Origin: Saprospiraceae bacterium
GTDB lineage: Bacteria > Bacteroidota > Bacteroidia > Chitinophagales > Saprospiraceae
DNA length: 64,000 nt
Assembly (NCBI GenBank): GCA_016722285.1
Contig: JADKGI010000001.1
Span: 1-64,000 of the forward strand
Reading direction: 5' to 3'
This document shows positions 30,337 through 40,125 of this stretch, piece by piece. The number at the start of each line of letters is the position of its first letter. Positions within the stretch are counted from its first letter, which is position 1. A program made the translations under genes and the position numbers. The notes beneath the pieces were generated by a model, which saw nothing but the letters and a program-made list of their open reading frames with translations, was not told the origin of the DNA and searched no databases.

Positions 30337-30711
30337 ATGAAAATATTAGCACTAATATTATCCTGTGTCCTATTCAGTCAGTCACTTTCTGTCTGTAAAC
30401 CTTCTTTTTTGACCATTATTGAAAAAAGCGAAATACCAAATTGCAACTTTCAAAATACTTCTTACTCTCAAAATGCTAAGCACAGCTGCTGTATTAAGAA
30501 AAATAAAAAGAACGATAAAGAAAACCATAAAAAAGGATGTTGCGGGGATGGTTGTACATGTTGTTCCCACTCTTCTATTTTTATTTTAAATATTCCCGTT
30601 GAGAATGGTGCTGAATCTTTCAGCAAGCCAATGAAAGAAAAAACAATCTTTCCGCTGTTTGTCCATTCATACGACTTTCACGCTACCGTCTCATACCCTC
30701 CACAAGCTTAA
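30337..30711 (+). CDS. Small secreted Cys/Lys-rich protein, HYC_CC_PP-like
   Basis: The product has 124 residues, starting MKILALILSCVLFSQSLSVC, a signal peptide. The ATG at 30337 is preferred to a TTG inside the promoter box. The middle is extremely rich in Lys and Cys: HSCCIKKNKKNDK, then GCCGDGCTCCSH. The C-terminus ends YPPQA. Cys pairs in the centre and a Pro-Pro tail match the HYC_CC_PP proteins of Bacteroidota, which are found next to metal-related TonB receptors. Copper or another soft metal is the likely ligand; this is inference. The receptor gene follows after 90 bp. Confidence 0.65.
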   Translation: MKILALILSCVLFSQSLSVCKPSFLTIIEKSEIPNCNFQNTSYSQNAKHSCCIKKNKKNDKENHKKGCCGDGCTCCSHSSIFILNIPVENGAESFSKPMKEKTIFPLFVHSYDFHATVSYPPQA

Positions 30712-30801
30712 GTTTTCTTTTTTCAGGGATCAGTGTGCCCTGATATAACTGTTTAGTTACAGTTTATTGCGTATTTAAGAAAACTTAAAATTTGAATTCA
30801 G

Positions 30802-33651
30802 ATGTTAAAAAAGTATTTATATCTTATTTTGGTTCTTGTCATATCAGGAACTGACAGTTGGTCACAGGAGCAGATTGCTCTTGATGTGCGTGGCAAATGC
30901 GAAATGTGCACCGATCGCATTGAGACAACATCAAAAAAAGTAGAAGGAATTATAAAGGCGGAATATAATCTTGACAATCAAAAATTAATTATAGATTTTT
31001 CCCCTTCATTTTTAAAAGAAAATTTGGTTGCTGCGCTCCTGAATGCAGGCCATGACAGCGATGGAAAAAAAGCACCGGATGATATATACCACAACCTCCC
31101 GGCGTGTTGTCATTACCGGGATGATCAAGTTGAAGATCTAGAACCATCATTCAAAAAGGAAAAAGAAAATATTCAAACCGAAATATCTATAAACGTTTCG
31201 GGTGAATGTGGCCAATGTGAATCCAGAATTGAAGCAACTGCTCAAAATGTGATCGGTGTTACTTTTACTGATTATGATCTGACCAGCCAAAGGTTGACTG
31301 TAGAGATAGATCATAAGATATTTGTAAGAAAAGAACTTGTAGATGCCTTGCTGGCAGTGGGACATGATGCAGATGGACAGACTGCCCCAAATGAAGCATA
31401 TGATAATCTGCCTTTGTGTTGCAAATATCGGAGTGACCATGACAAAAAACATCCGTCAAGTGCTGCAGAAAAAAGTAAATCACTCAACGGGACGGTGTTT
31501 GAAAAAACATCTGAAGGTAAACTCCTGCCATTGATTGGTGCCACTGTCCGGTGGGTAGGCACAGATCTGGGTACGATTACCGACATGAATGGAAATTTTG
31601 GTCTGGGTCTTACTTCTCGCTCCAAAAATCTGGCCATATCCTATGTTGGTTATGACCCGGATACAGTGTACATAGACAAAGCTGGTACTGTCAATATCGT
31701 GATAGCAGAATCAGGAAATCTGCTCGATGCCGTAGAAATAACCCATAAAAAACGGTCAACAGAAATTTCATATCTCGAGACAGTAAAGATGCAGCAGATA
31801 TCCAGTAAAGAACTGCTTAAAGCAGCTTGCTGCAACCTGGCAGAAAGTTTTGATACCACCCCGGCGATAGATGCTTCTACAACTGATGCCGTCACCGGAA
31901 CCAGAAAAATAGAGATGCTCGGTCTGGCCGGACCTTATGTCCAAATCACCCGCGAAAATATACCCGACATCCGTGGACTTTCCTCATTGCAGGGACTATC
32001 GTTTACACCCGGATCCTGGATAGAAGGTATGCAACTTAATATGGGTGCCGGCTCGGTGGTAAACGGTTTTGAGAGTATTACCGGACAAATCAATGTGGAG
32101 CTCAAAAAACCCCTCCATGAAGATAAAATGTACTTTAATTTATACGGCAATCAGGCTGCCAGACTTGAAATGAATACTATTGTAAATCATGAAGTAAATA
32201 AAAACTGGAGTACGGCATCTCTTTTACATCTTTCCACCCGAAATCAAAGAAGAGACCATAATCATGATGGTTTCCTGGATATTCCGCTTGGAAAGCAAAT
32301 TGGCTTTATCAACAGATGGAAATGGACAAACAATAATGGACAGGAAGGACAACTTGGAATGAAACTCACGTTTATGGATAATATAAGCGGACAGACACAA
32401 TTTGACCCGCTCAGATCAGCCAGAAATCAGGTTTGGGGTGCAGATATGACGACAAATCGCGCTGAAGTGTGGGCAAAAAGAGGGTATGTAAATGTGGATT
32501 CACCATACAAGTCACTTGGTATTCAGTTTTCAGGTGTATATCACGATCAGAAAGCTCAATTCGGGATTAGAAATTATGATGCTGTACAAAAGTCATTGTA
32601 TTTCAATATGATATATCAAAGTATCATCGACAATACAGATCACCAGATTCGCCTGGGTACGAGTTTCCAATTGGATAATTTTATTGAAAATGTATCAAAG
32701 ACCCTATATAAAAGAAATGAGTTAGTACCAGGTATTTTTGGTGAATATACATATAAGGGTTCTGAGAAATTTTCTGCTCTGATCGGAGGTCGAGCTGATT
32801 ACCACAATAATTTTGGCCTCTTTTTTACTCCCAGAATCAATCTCAGGTATGCTCCTGAAGAAAGCACTGTATTTAGGATAGCTGCCGGCCGGGGTCAAAA
32901 AACTGCCAGTATTTTTGCTGAGAATATCGGCATGTTTGCCAGCAACCGTGAGATCATTATAGAGGGTTCAGGCAATGATAAAACACCTTATGGACTTAAC
33001 GCTGAAGTTGCCTGGAACGCTGGCTTTAGCATCACAAAAGAAATAAAAATGGGAGCCCGAAATCTCATTTTTTCCTTTGACATCAACAGAATAGTCTTTA
33101 CTAATCAGATCGTTGTAGATATGGATAGAAGTGCCAGACAGATTATTTTCTACAATCTTAGAGGAAAATCATATTCAAACAGAGCTCAGATACAGGCAGA
33201 ATTAAACGCCTTTAAGTGGATGGATATAAGAATGGCATACAGATATAATGATGTACAGACTACATATGGTGAAGAAACACTCAGGAAGCCATTAGTTTCA
33301 CCCAAAAGGGCATTTGCAAATCTCGCTATCAAGCCTGGTAACGGTTGGACTATCGATTATACTGTCAACTGGTTGGGGTCAGTGCGCATCCCTTCTACCA
33401 CTGCCAATGATGAAGCCCACCGGTTGGCAGATCACTCCCCGTCATACTTCCTTAGCAATGCGCAGTTAAGTAAGATGTTTAAAGGCAATTTTGAAGTATA
33501 TCTTGGGGGTGAAAATATATTTAATTACAGGATGAGTGACCCAATTATCTCAGCTCATGCTCCTTTTGACCAATATTTTGACAGTTCACTGGCCTGGGGA
33601 CCGATCATGGGAGTCAATATTTATGCGGGATTGAGATATAGTATCAGGTAA
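30802..33651 (+). CDS. TonB-dependent receptor with two N-terminal HMA-like domains
   Basis: This outer-membrane receptor has 949 residues and a signal peptide (to about 21). Two copies of a unit follow: an HMA-like domain with CxxC (C33/C36 in GKCEMC, C136/C139 in GECGQC), then GHDxDG and LPxCCxYR (CC at 102-103 and 206-207). A carboxypeptidase-like domain spans about 229-310. The plug includes LLKAACCNLAESFDT, EMLGLAGPYVQITREN and VVNGFESITGQINVELKKP. A 22-strand-type barrel completes it, ending GLRYSIR. It probably imports a metal or metallophore with TonB energy. The preceding Cys-rich gene supports a metal role. Confidence 0.85.
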   Translation: MLKKYLYLILVLVISGTDSWSQEQIALDVRGKCEMCTDRIETTSKKVEGIIKAEYNLDNQKLIIDFSPSFLKENLVAALLNAGHDSDGKKAPDDIYHNLPACCHYRDDQVEDLEPSFKKEKENIQTEISINVSGECGQCESRIEATAQNVIGVTFTDYDLTSQRLTVEIDHKIFVRKELVDALLAVGHDADGQTAPNEAYDNLPLCCKYRSDHDKKHPSSAAEKSKSLNGTVFEKTSEGKLLPLIGATVRWVGTDLGTITDMNGNFGLGLTSRSKNLAISYVGYDPDTVYIDKAGTVNIVIAESGNLLDAVEITHKKRSTEISYLETVKMQQISSKELLKAACCNLAESFDTTPAIDASTTDAVTGTRKIEMLGLAGPYVQITRENIPDIRGLSSLQGLSFTPGSWIEGMQLNMGAGSVVNGFESITGQINVELKKPLHEDKMYFNLYGNQAARLEMNTIVNHEVNKNWSTASLLHLSTRNQRRDHNHDGFLDIPLGKQIGFINRWKWTNNNGQEGQLGMKLTFMDNISGQTQFDPLRSARNQVWGADMTTNRAEVWAKRGYVNVDSPYKSLGIQFSGVYHDQKAQFGIRNYDAVQKSLYFNMIYQSIIDNTDHQIRLGTSFQLDNFIENVSKTLYKRNELVPGIFGEYTYKGSEKFSALIGGRADYHNNFGLFFTPRINLRYAPEESTVFRIAAGRGQKTASIFAENIGMFASNREIIIEGSGNDKTPYGLNAEVAWNAGFSITKEIKMGARNLIFSFDINRIVFTNQIVVDMDRSARQIIFYNLRGKSYSNRAQIQAELNAFKWMDIRMAYRYNDVQTTYGEETLRKPLVSPKRAFANLAIKPGNGWTIDYTVNWLGSVRIPSTTANDEAHRLADHSPSYFLSNAQLSKMFKGNFEVYLGGENIFNYRMSDPIISAHAPFDQYFDSSLAWGPIMGVNIYAGLRYSIR

Positions 33652-33792
33652 GTATTATTTTTTACTAATTCACCTTTTTGAAACTGGTGATAATCAGATA
33701 AGTTGTAAATAGAATTCTTGTTAATTTGTTTATTTAAAAAAAATGAATACGAGGTTTCTATTTACATATTTATCATATTGGTACAATCCTTT

Positions 33793-34542
33793 TCAGTACA
33801 CAAACGGAACTAACCTCCACGTCCTCTCTACATACTGCTGAAAAGATGCATTACCTGCATATTTTTTTCGGTTGGTGATTTCTATCAATGGTATGCCACT
33901 GATACCAATAAGTAAAATTGTGACCCATATCGGGCTGATGATAGTAAGCCATTGCCAGTATGATAGAACCGGCGATACATACCAGAATATAGAAATCCAG
34001 ATCAGTATTTCACCAGCATAATTGGGATGTCTGATATATCTGTACAAGCCATAATCAATAAATGAAGAAGCCGGATTTGTACTGCGAAAAGTAAACTTCT
34101 GCCAGTCTGCGATCGATTGAAGAAGCCAACCACCTATCCAAACAATTATGGCATATATATTTATTTGCAGATTTTCAGACATCAACCCGATTAGTACCGG
34201 AAGAGCTATAATCCATATGCTCGCTGACTGTAGAAGCCAGAATTTCAGAAAACCCCCTGCACTGGATCTGAACTGATCAAATCTTTGATCTTTGCCCATA
34301 TGATGTATCCGGTAAAACAAAAATCCACCCAACCGTACTCCCCAGAGTACCACCATCAAAGTGAGCACGATACGACCTGCCGTCAAATCACCATAACCAA
34401 AAAGAAAAAATAAGGCTACGGCTATAAAACAAAGGCTGTAGCTGATGTCTGTCAGGTGATCGCTTTGGTTCCGGTATGCCCAAATGTAGGCGAGTACATT
34501 GACCAGTGTTATGATAAGAAAAGAAATAAAAATGGCTGTCAT
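33793..34542 (-). CDS. DUF1295 membrane protein (steroid 5-alpha-reductase-like)
   Basis: The 249-residue protein has about seven hydrophobic segments. GVRLGGFLFYRIHHMGKDQRFD (about residue 67) and YGLYRYIRHPNYAGEILIW (about 165) are the conserved NADPH/substrate segments shared by DUF1295 and isoprenylcysteine methyltransferase-like enzymes. The substrate is unknown. A 9-bp perfect hairpin (34531-34560) covers its start codon region. Confidence 0.85.
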   Translation of the reverse strand: MTAIFISFLIITLVNVLAYIWAYRNQSDHLTDISYSLCFIAVALFFLFGYGDLTAGRIVLTLMVVLWGVRLGGFLFYRIHHMGKDQRFDQFRSSAGGFLKFWLLQSASIWIIALPVLIGLMSENLQINIYAIIVWIGGWLLQSIADWQKFTFRSTNPASSFIDYGLYRYIRHPNYAGEILIWISIFWYVSPVLSYWQWLTIISPIWVTILLIGISGIPLIEITNRKKYAGNASFQQYVERTWRLVPFVY

Positions 34543-34564
34543 CTGCGGATAACAGCCATTTTTT
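34531..34564 (-). terminator. Hairpin overlapping the DUF1295 start codon
   Basis: AATGGCTGT (34531-34539) pairs perfectly with ACAGCCATT (34552-34560); A-runs and T-runs flank both sides. On the minus strand it can terminate the aldo-keto reductase message, but the ATG of the next gene (34540-34542) lies in the loop and its first codons form one arm. Confidence 0.6.
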
Positions 34565-34608
34565 ATTATTGTTTAGTTCACTTAATTATAAGTTTTAATC
34601 CGTTTGAC

Positions 34609-35481
34609 TTAAGGCAATTCAAATCCTTGTGCAGCTATCAGAATTTCAAACCATTGTTCATTGCTGAGTGTCACATCCAGGAGATCCGTCGCTTCCTTCA
34701 TTTTCTCTGCCTTTGACTGATTTATGACCGGAATAATGCCTGCCGGATGATGTAAGAGAAAAAGTAAAGCCATGTCTGCTAATGACCAATCATATTTATC
34801 GGCTTGTTTTTGTAACCGGGCTTCCAGTTTTTCTCCCGCTTTAGTATTGGTATATATGGAACCTCCCCCTAAGGGTGACCAAGACATAGGCATCATATCG
34901 TATGTAGTACATGTATCTATGGTGCCATCGAATAATGGAGTCAAATTGGTAATGGATAATTCAGATTGATTTGCCACGATCGGATAGTACCTGCGCATAG
35001 CCCTGATCTGATCAGGTGAAAAATTTACAGTTCCAAACTCCCTTACTTTACCCGATTCATTTAATGTCTGAAAAGCTTCAGCCATCTCACGATAGTTCAT
35101 AATGGGACTGGGTCGATTGATCATCATCAAATCAATATAATCACAATTGAAGTTTTCAAGTGACTGTTCTACAGACTCTATAATATGTCTTTTTGAAGTA
35201 TTGTAGTGAGAAATTTTAAATCCTGGTTTTTCTGCACAAGGTTTGATGACCCCGCACTTTGTTATGATTTGAACCTTATCCCTTGGGATACCACTCAAAA
35301 TCAAAGCATCACCAAACTCTCTCTCTGTTGTATAATTTCCATAAATATCGGCGTGGTCAAATGTTGTCACCCCCAGTTCAACACATGTATTGATCATAGA
35401 AGCCATCTTAGTCGGTGGCATTTTGGTTCCCCAACTGCCCCATCGGATAACGCCCGCTGCGATTCTTGAATAATTGTTCAT
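34609..35481 (-). CDS. Aldo/keto reductase (YdhF-like)
   Basis: The 290 residues form an NADPH-dependent TIM-barrel reductase. The catalytic Asp and Tyr lie in TFDHADIYGNY (about residues 39-49) and the Lys in QIITKCGVI (about 75). SLENFNCDYIDLMMINRP (about 108) is the conserved strand with Asn instead of His in the usual LxHRPD motif. SPLGGGSIY starts the coenzyme part. The substrate cannot be read from the sequence. Confidence 0.85.
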   Translation of the reverse strand: MNNYSRIAAGVIRWGSWGTKMPPTKMASMINTCVELGVTTFDHADIYGNYTTEREFGDALILSGIPRDKVQIITKCGVIKPCAEKPGFKISHYNTSKRHIIESVEQSLENFNCDYIDLMMINRPSPIMNYREMAEAFQTLNESGKVREFGTVNFSPDQIRAMRRYYPIVANQSELSITNLTPLFDGTIDTCTTYDMMPMSWSPLGGGSIYTNTKAGEKLEARLQKQADKYDWSLADMALLFLLHHPAGIIPVINQSKAEKMKEATDLLDVTLSNEQWFEILIAAQGFELP

Positions 35482-35504
35482 TTTAAATTAAGTTTTTGGT
35501 TATA

Positions 35505-36572
35505 TTAGAAATGGTTTTTTAATGTTTCAATCGCTTTTTTAACTTTTTCATCATCTTTATTCAAATTTTGCGCTGACTCATAATCACTAAGCGCAGCCTG
35601 TTTTTTTCCCTTTTTTTCATTTACAATTCCCCGCATAAAATATCCCATATAATTGGTTGGCAACATAGCGGTCATGAGATCAAACTGTTCGTATGCTCTG
35701 TCCAGTGAATCCGTTTCCAGATACAATAAACCGGAGTTGAGATATGCATCAGCATATAATTTATCCGTCATTATGATATCGCGATATATTTTTTGGGCAC
35801 CCGGGATATCGCCATGATTCTGTAGATAGTACGCTTTTGCATGCTTTGCCTGCATCGAAGCCGGGTTGCTCAGGATGGCACTTTCAAAATATTTTATAGC
35901 TCTTGGGTCTTTCTTGTCCTCATACATTTCCCCAAGGATGATCCATGCATCCGTCAAACCGCTGTCCATTTCCACCGCAGTCTGAAAGGCATTGATTGCC
36001 CGATCCTTGTCATTGAGTGACCTGAAATTCATGCCCAGCATAAAATAAGCTTCCCCATTCTGAGGGTCAAGTCTTACTACTTCATTCAATGTCATGACTG
36101 AGCCATCATAATCCTGAATAATGTGTTTCAATTCTGCCAATTTCAAGAGGGAAGGGATTCTCTCCGGGTAAATTGCCAGCACTTTATTCATCGTGCTGAT
36201 CGCGCCATTACTATTGGCATAGTCAAGATATGTGTCGGACAAAAGATGATAAAATTCAGGATTTAGTGAGTCTAAGGAGATTGCTTTCTGCAGATCAAGG
36301 ATAGCATTGCCATAAGCTGATTTGTCATAGTATTTTTGAGCGCGGTCAAAATACAGGAGAGCACTGTCTGGAGTTTTCAATATTTCAGACGAAATTTTAT
36401 CTATTTCAGGATCACCTGAAGTCGATGACTCTGTAGTATTTGATGCGTGCTTACACCCTGTAGTGATACATCCCCAAAACACAATAAAAAAAAATGAATA
36501 TACAAATTTACTGGTAATGAGAATTAATTCTTTCAAATGAGAATTGTTTTTATTAATTGGGCTAAATACCAT
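35505..36572 (-). CDS. TPR-repeat lipoprotein
   Basis: The product has 355 residues. A hydrophobic segment (FVYSFFFIVFWGCITTGC) ends in a likely lipobox cysteine near residue 40. About seven tetratricopeptide repeats follow from residue 70 on, such as SAYGNAILDLQKAISLDSLN and DKDRAINAFQTAVEMDSG. It probably acts as a protein-binding scaffold at an envelope membrane. The partner is unknown. It lies downstream of the DUF5723 gene on the same strand, 28 bp away. Confidence 0.8.
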   Translation of the reverse strand: MVFSPINKNNSHLKELILITSKFVYSFFFIVFWGCITTGCKHASNTTESSTSGDPEIDKISSEILKTPDSALLYFDRAQKYYDKSAYGNAILDLQKAISLDSLNPEFYHLLSDTYLDYANSNGAISTMNKVLAIYPERIPSLLKLAELKHIIQDYDGSVMTLNEVVRLDPQNGEAYFMLGMNFRSLNDKDRAINAFQTAVEMDSGLTDAWIILGEMYEDKKDPRAIKYFESAILSNPASMQAKHAKAYYLQNHGDIPGAQKIYRDIIMTDKLYADAYLNSGLLYLETDSLDRAYEQFDLMTAMLPTNYMGYFMRGIVNEKKGKKQAALSDYESAQNLNKDDEKVKKAIETLKNHF

Positions 36573-36600
36573 GTTGCCAGGCTGTTAAAATAATCATTTT

Positions 36601-37902
36601 TTAAAATTGCAAGGTTGTCCCAATCCTTAAACCTCCACTCTTACTATCTAAAGGCCTGAAAACAGCAAGCACATTTTCAGCATTGAGGTACGCTGAAAAC
36701 GGACCCGCATTAATTTTTCCGTAAAGACCAAAAGCAAATAAATTATTCTTAGCAAAAGTACAAATAAGTCCGGTATGAAAAAATGAAAATTTCCTAAGCA
36801 GCGATACTGAAAATTGATTATAGCGGTATCCAAAATTCTTATTCGTCAAAAATAACGCATTAAATGACCAGTGATCATTCATATCATAAGCGCATCCAAA
36901 AGTAAACCGGTTACTTAATGATGTTTTATAATTTTCAAGACTGGATGTTACCTTCACACTGTTGAGCAATGAGTCAGACACCGAAATAGATATCGAATCG
37001 CCCAGGAAATCTAAAATATCAATTCCTTCAAAACTAAAAACACCCTTGCTGCTGTATTTACGTGGAAAAAAATCCCAGTTGATGTAACCTATATCTAATG
37101 CACTTGCAGAAATCATGAGTTTATCACCAATGGTGTATGTTGCTCCGACATCAAAAGCAAAACCCCTGTTGTTGAAAAAGAGATTTTCAAAGGTGACAGG
37201 CTTGTAATCCAGAGTAATGCTGTCCAGACTGTGATATCTCAACAGGCCACTGCTCCTGAGTAGGTAGTCATTTTCTAGTTCCAATTGATAGTAATCAGCT
37301 TTGGTCTGGAATATAACTGAGGATTTTTCAGTCAAGATATTTGCTGCGCCATATAAAATTTTACCCCTCAAGCCAATAGAAAATGCAGATGCTTTTACCT
37401 GAGCACCTAGATAGATCTCGTTATAGGCAGATACATCCACTGATGTCCCTATTGATACTTTTTGTCCGACAAAAGCCGCATTCCCTTTTGCTGCTAATTC
37501 AACTAATGAACCTGGATAGTTAATATTTGCGGAAGACCTGTATGCATGTCCAGTTAACCAGGTTACCAATCCGGTTTTAATGCCTATGTCCAAAGTATGG
37601 ATATCCAATGCCGCTGTAATATCATTTTTAGGATAGACATTATCAGGTATTTTTTTGACATCTATATATCTGTCCCCACTGCTGTTTTTGCTGGTAACAT
37701 CATTGATAGAAGGCCCATTTGTGGTGAAAGATGCACTCAGACCTGCTACAGAAATGTTTACTGTCTTATCTAAAACCAATCCGGGATTGATGAATGTTCC
37801 GGGGATTGAACCTTTCATAAATAGAAACGAGGCACCCTGCGCTGCAGAGCTCAGTCCTGAAAACATGAATAAAGTCCATATCACTGCGATTTGCCTGCTC
37901 AT
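36601..37902 (-). CDS. DUF5723 family outer-membrane protein
   Basis: This 433-residue protein starts with a signal peptide (MSRQIAVIWTLFMFSGLSSAAQG) followed by GSIPGTFINPGLVLDKTVNISVAGLSASF, the usual opening of DUF5723. The rest alternates polar and aromatic residues as in an outer-membrane barrel and ends in a GLRIGTTLQF strand with a terminal Phe. Its start overlaps the stop of the upstream gene by four bases (ATGA), so the two are translationally coupled and probably act together at the surface. Confidence 0.75.
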   Translation of the reverse strand: MSRQIAVIWTLFMFSGLSSAAQGASFLFMKGSIPGTFINPGLVLDKTVNISVAGLSASFTTNGPSINDVTSKNSSGDRYIDVKKIPDNVYPKNDITAALDIHTLDIGIKTGLVTWLTGHAYRSSANINYPGSLVELAAKGNAAFVGQKVSIGTSVDVSAYNEIYLGAQVKASAFSIGLRGKILYGAANILTEKSSVIFQTKADYYQLELENDYLLRSSGLLRYHSLDSITLDYKPVTFENLFFNNRGFAFDVGATYTIGDKLMISASALDIGYINWDFFPRKYSSKGVFSFEGIDILDFLGDSISISVSDSLLNSVKVTSSLENYKTSLSNRFTFGCAYDMNDHWSFNALFLTNKNFGYRYNQFSVSLLRKFSFFHTGLICTFAKNNLFAFGLYGKINAGPFSAYLNAENVLAVFRPLDSKSGGLRIGTTLQF

Positions 37903-39437
37903 AGTTCAAGTTTGAGTTTAGCTCCTACCTGTAAATTGATGCCGTAATTGTCATAAATCCAAACGGGGTTTTTCATATCGCTACCGGTAGTATTTATTTG
38001 ACCCACCACAGCCAGTCTTTTTGACTGCCTTACCTTGTCAAAACGGACGCTATCAAAATCAATAATTTCAGATCTGATCACTCCAGGAGAGGTAGTTCCA
38101 TTTGAATTTAATGGAGCCGCAGGAATCAAAAGACCATCATCCTTAAATAGTGATAAGATGCTTTTATTATTTTCATCCAGAAAATAAGCCTGTACTTTGA
38201 TATCCATCGGAAAATCATTGGATATATTTGTTTTAAATTCAGCTGCCTTTACCTTCTTAAAATCATCGAGATTGATATCCAGTGTATCTGCCACAATAAC
38301 TTGATGTACAGAACCTTGTAATGGCACTTCTACTGCGACCCGAACTACAAAGTAACTGTTGTCAGTCACATACCCTTTGATGGTTGTATCCTGAAGTGGA
38401 TTGACCAGGGCATTGATATCATAGCTGAGAGTCTTTGTTTTTTCGTTAAATATATCCTGAATGTTAGAGTTATTTTTATTAAATTCAAAATGGGTGGTTT
38501 TAATCATATCAATTTCATTGAATCCCGGATATGCATAATCGATTCCTGAATCTACAAACGGACTTTCCAGATTTAACGTTTTTCCGGTCACTGAAGTGAG
38601 TTCAAATTTGTTAATTTTGGATCTGACCGGAATACCGAAAGTATTATCCAAACTAATGGTAATTTTTGGATCTGTAAAATCAAAACTTCCGCTCTGCCAT
38701 TGATTAAAAAGTCCTACGTCAATGATATTTCCATCCAGTGGAAATGAAAAATATCCCAAATATCCTTCTATATAGGAAAACTTGAGAATATCAAAATTCA
38801 TAAATGCATTATCCAAAATGATTCGTTTTCCACTTAAGAGCGTGGCACCATATTGAAAAGTCATGGTATTTGTTTCGCTTTTATACGTCCAGCCATCCAC
38901 AGAAATCTGGTCAGTCTGCAATTTCATCGGGGACATGTTGGAATATTTCAATATAAATTCCCGTTCAAAAACGATATTATTTTTTGTCAGTTCAGGTATT
39001 CTCATTGTAACCCTGACATCAGAAGTCTCCTTACTCTCAAAATAAAAAATAATTTTTGTGTCCTTAAATATCGCTTTTTTAACCAGCTGGCTTGGATCTA
39101 CCGGCAATTTTACCCTCGTCAGTGTATCATTCAGAATATATGGGAAAAGACCGGGGAATGGAGGAAAAACGGAAGCTACCGTTTTACTGAGTACATTGTT
39201 ATTTTTGTATAAAACAGAGATTTTACCACCGGGACTGACAATAATGGCGGTGTTTCCTTTTGATACACCTGCAATTTTAGTGACTGAAATTCTTGAGTTG
39301 ATAAGTGGTATAGCAATCTCGTAGTCCTCCTCACCCCCTCCAACCTGGAGACCTGAGTCTTTTTCAAAACAAGACCACATACATAATAATGGAACAAACG
39401 CCAGGCTAGCAAATCTAAATATCCTAAACAGCAGCAT
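37899..39437 (-). CDS. Lipoprotein coupled to the DUF5723 gene
   Basis: This is a 512-residue protein with a lipoprotein signal (SLAFVPLLCMWSC, cysteine near residue 23). The mature part is beta-rich with repeated IxVxxxF-like strands and no motif I recognise. EEDYEIAIPLINSRISV near residue 40 resembles the opening of other uncharacterised Bacteroidota lipoproteins. The four-base overlap with the DUF5723 gene suggests a shared envelope function. A role in surface adhesion or secretion is possible but not shown. Confidence 0.65.
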   Translation of the reverse strand: MLLFRIFRFASLAFVPLLCMWSCFEKDSGLQVGGGEEDYEIAIPLINSRISVTKIAGVSKGNTAIIVSPGGKISVLYKNNNVLSKTVASVFPPFPGLFPYILNDTLTRVKLPVDPSQLVKKAIFKDTKIIFYFESKETSDVRVTMRIPELTKNNIVFEREFILKYSNMSPMKLQTDQISVDGWTYKSETNTMTFQYGATLLSGKRIILDNAFMNFDILKFSYIEGYLGYFSFPLDGNIIDVGLFNQWQSGSFDFTDPKITISLDNTFGIPVRSKINKFELTSVTGKTLNLESPFVDSGIDYAYPGFNEIDMIKTTHFEFNKNNSNIQDIFNEKTKTLSYDINALVNPLQDTTIKGYVTDNSYFVVRVAVEVPLQGSVHQVIVADTLDINLDDFKKVKAAEFKTNISNDFPMDIKVQAYFLDENNKSILSLFKDDGLLIPAAPLNSNGTTSPGVIRSEIIDFDSVRFDKVRQSKRLAVVGQINTTGSDMKNPVWIYDNYGINLQVGAKLKLEL

Positions 39438-39634
39438 AGTAAGTAATTAATTACACTCTGAAATTTTGGGGTCAAAATATCAGAATAGGTTTTGGATGCA
39501 ATTTACATCGATTTTCAGAAAATTTAATCTAGCGGTACTTTAAAAAAGTATCAAATGGAAATAGATAAAAGGTTAGGTTATAGAATCATAGTTAAAATCC
39601 CGCGAAAAATATAAAATGAAATGGCGACATCTGG

Positions 39635-39928
39635 TTATTGTTTTGATTTACCTGCAAGAATGCCCCATCCGCCACTTCCAAGTAAAAAGCCAAAAGCGTA
39701 CCAGAATCCATTGTTATTGGTAGCAAATACAGTAACATTATCTTTAAATAGCATACCTATCAATCCGAATGGAGCAATGATGCCATGAATAAGTCCCCAA
39801 AAGAAGCCATATGGAGTGCCATCAAGACAAGCATCAACAGAAACCCGCTGTGCACAACCTACAAATAAAAACGCAATAAATAATATTACCGAAAAATTTA
39901 TGATCATTCTATTCATATGCATTGACAT
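39635..39928 (-). CDS. Small Gly-rich membrane lipoprotein
   Basis: The product has 97 residues at most; Met at codons 3, 5 or 8 are alternative starts. A lipobox (FLFVGC) is followed by PYGFFWGLIHGIIAPFGLIGMLF and FWYAFGFLLGSGGWGILAG, two hydrophobic Gly-rich segments. Small proteins of this design occur across Bacteroidota without known function. It stands alone upstream of thrA and faces away from it. Confidence 0.7.
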   Translation of the reverse strand: MSMHMNRMIINFSVILFIAFLFVGCAQRVSVDACLDGTPYGFFWGLIHGIIAPFGLIGMLFKDNVTVFATNNNGFWYAFGFLLGSGGWGILAGKSKQ

Positions 39929-40083
39929 GTCACATCAAAACAAAATAAAATTCAATATAGTTCTTCGGGTAATTTCCAGGAATAAATACTGAATCGACAA
40001 AATTATGAATATGAAAGCAAATTAATATTTTGTATCATTTACCTTTCGATGGTATTTATTGAGGATAATCCACTTCTGAATTG

Positions 40084-40091
40084 TAATTTTG
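40084..40091 (+). promoter_or_regulatory. -7 element of the thrAB operon
   Basis: TAATTTTG fits TAnnTTTG and lies 34 bases before the thrA ATG. A TTG at 40059-40061 is 22 bases away, longer than ideal. No leader peptide rich in Thr or Ile was found. Confidence 0.4.
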
Positions 40092-40125
40092 CAACTTTAT
40101 TTGGGTAAAAGCTTTAATAATCGAA

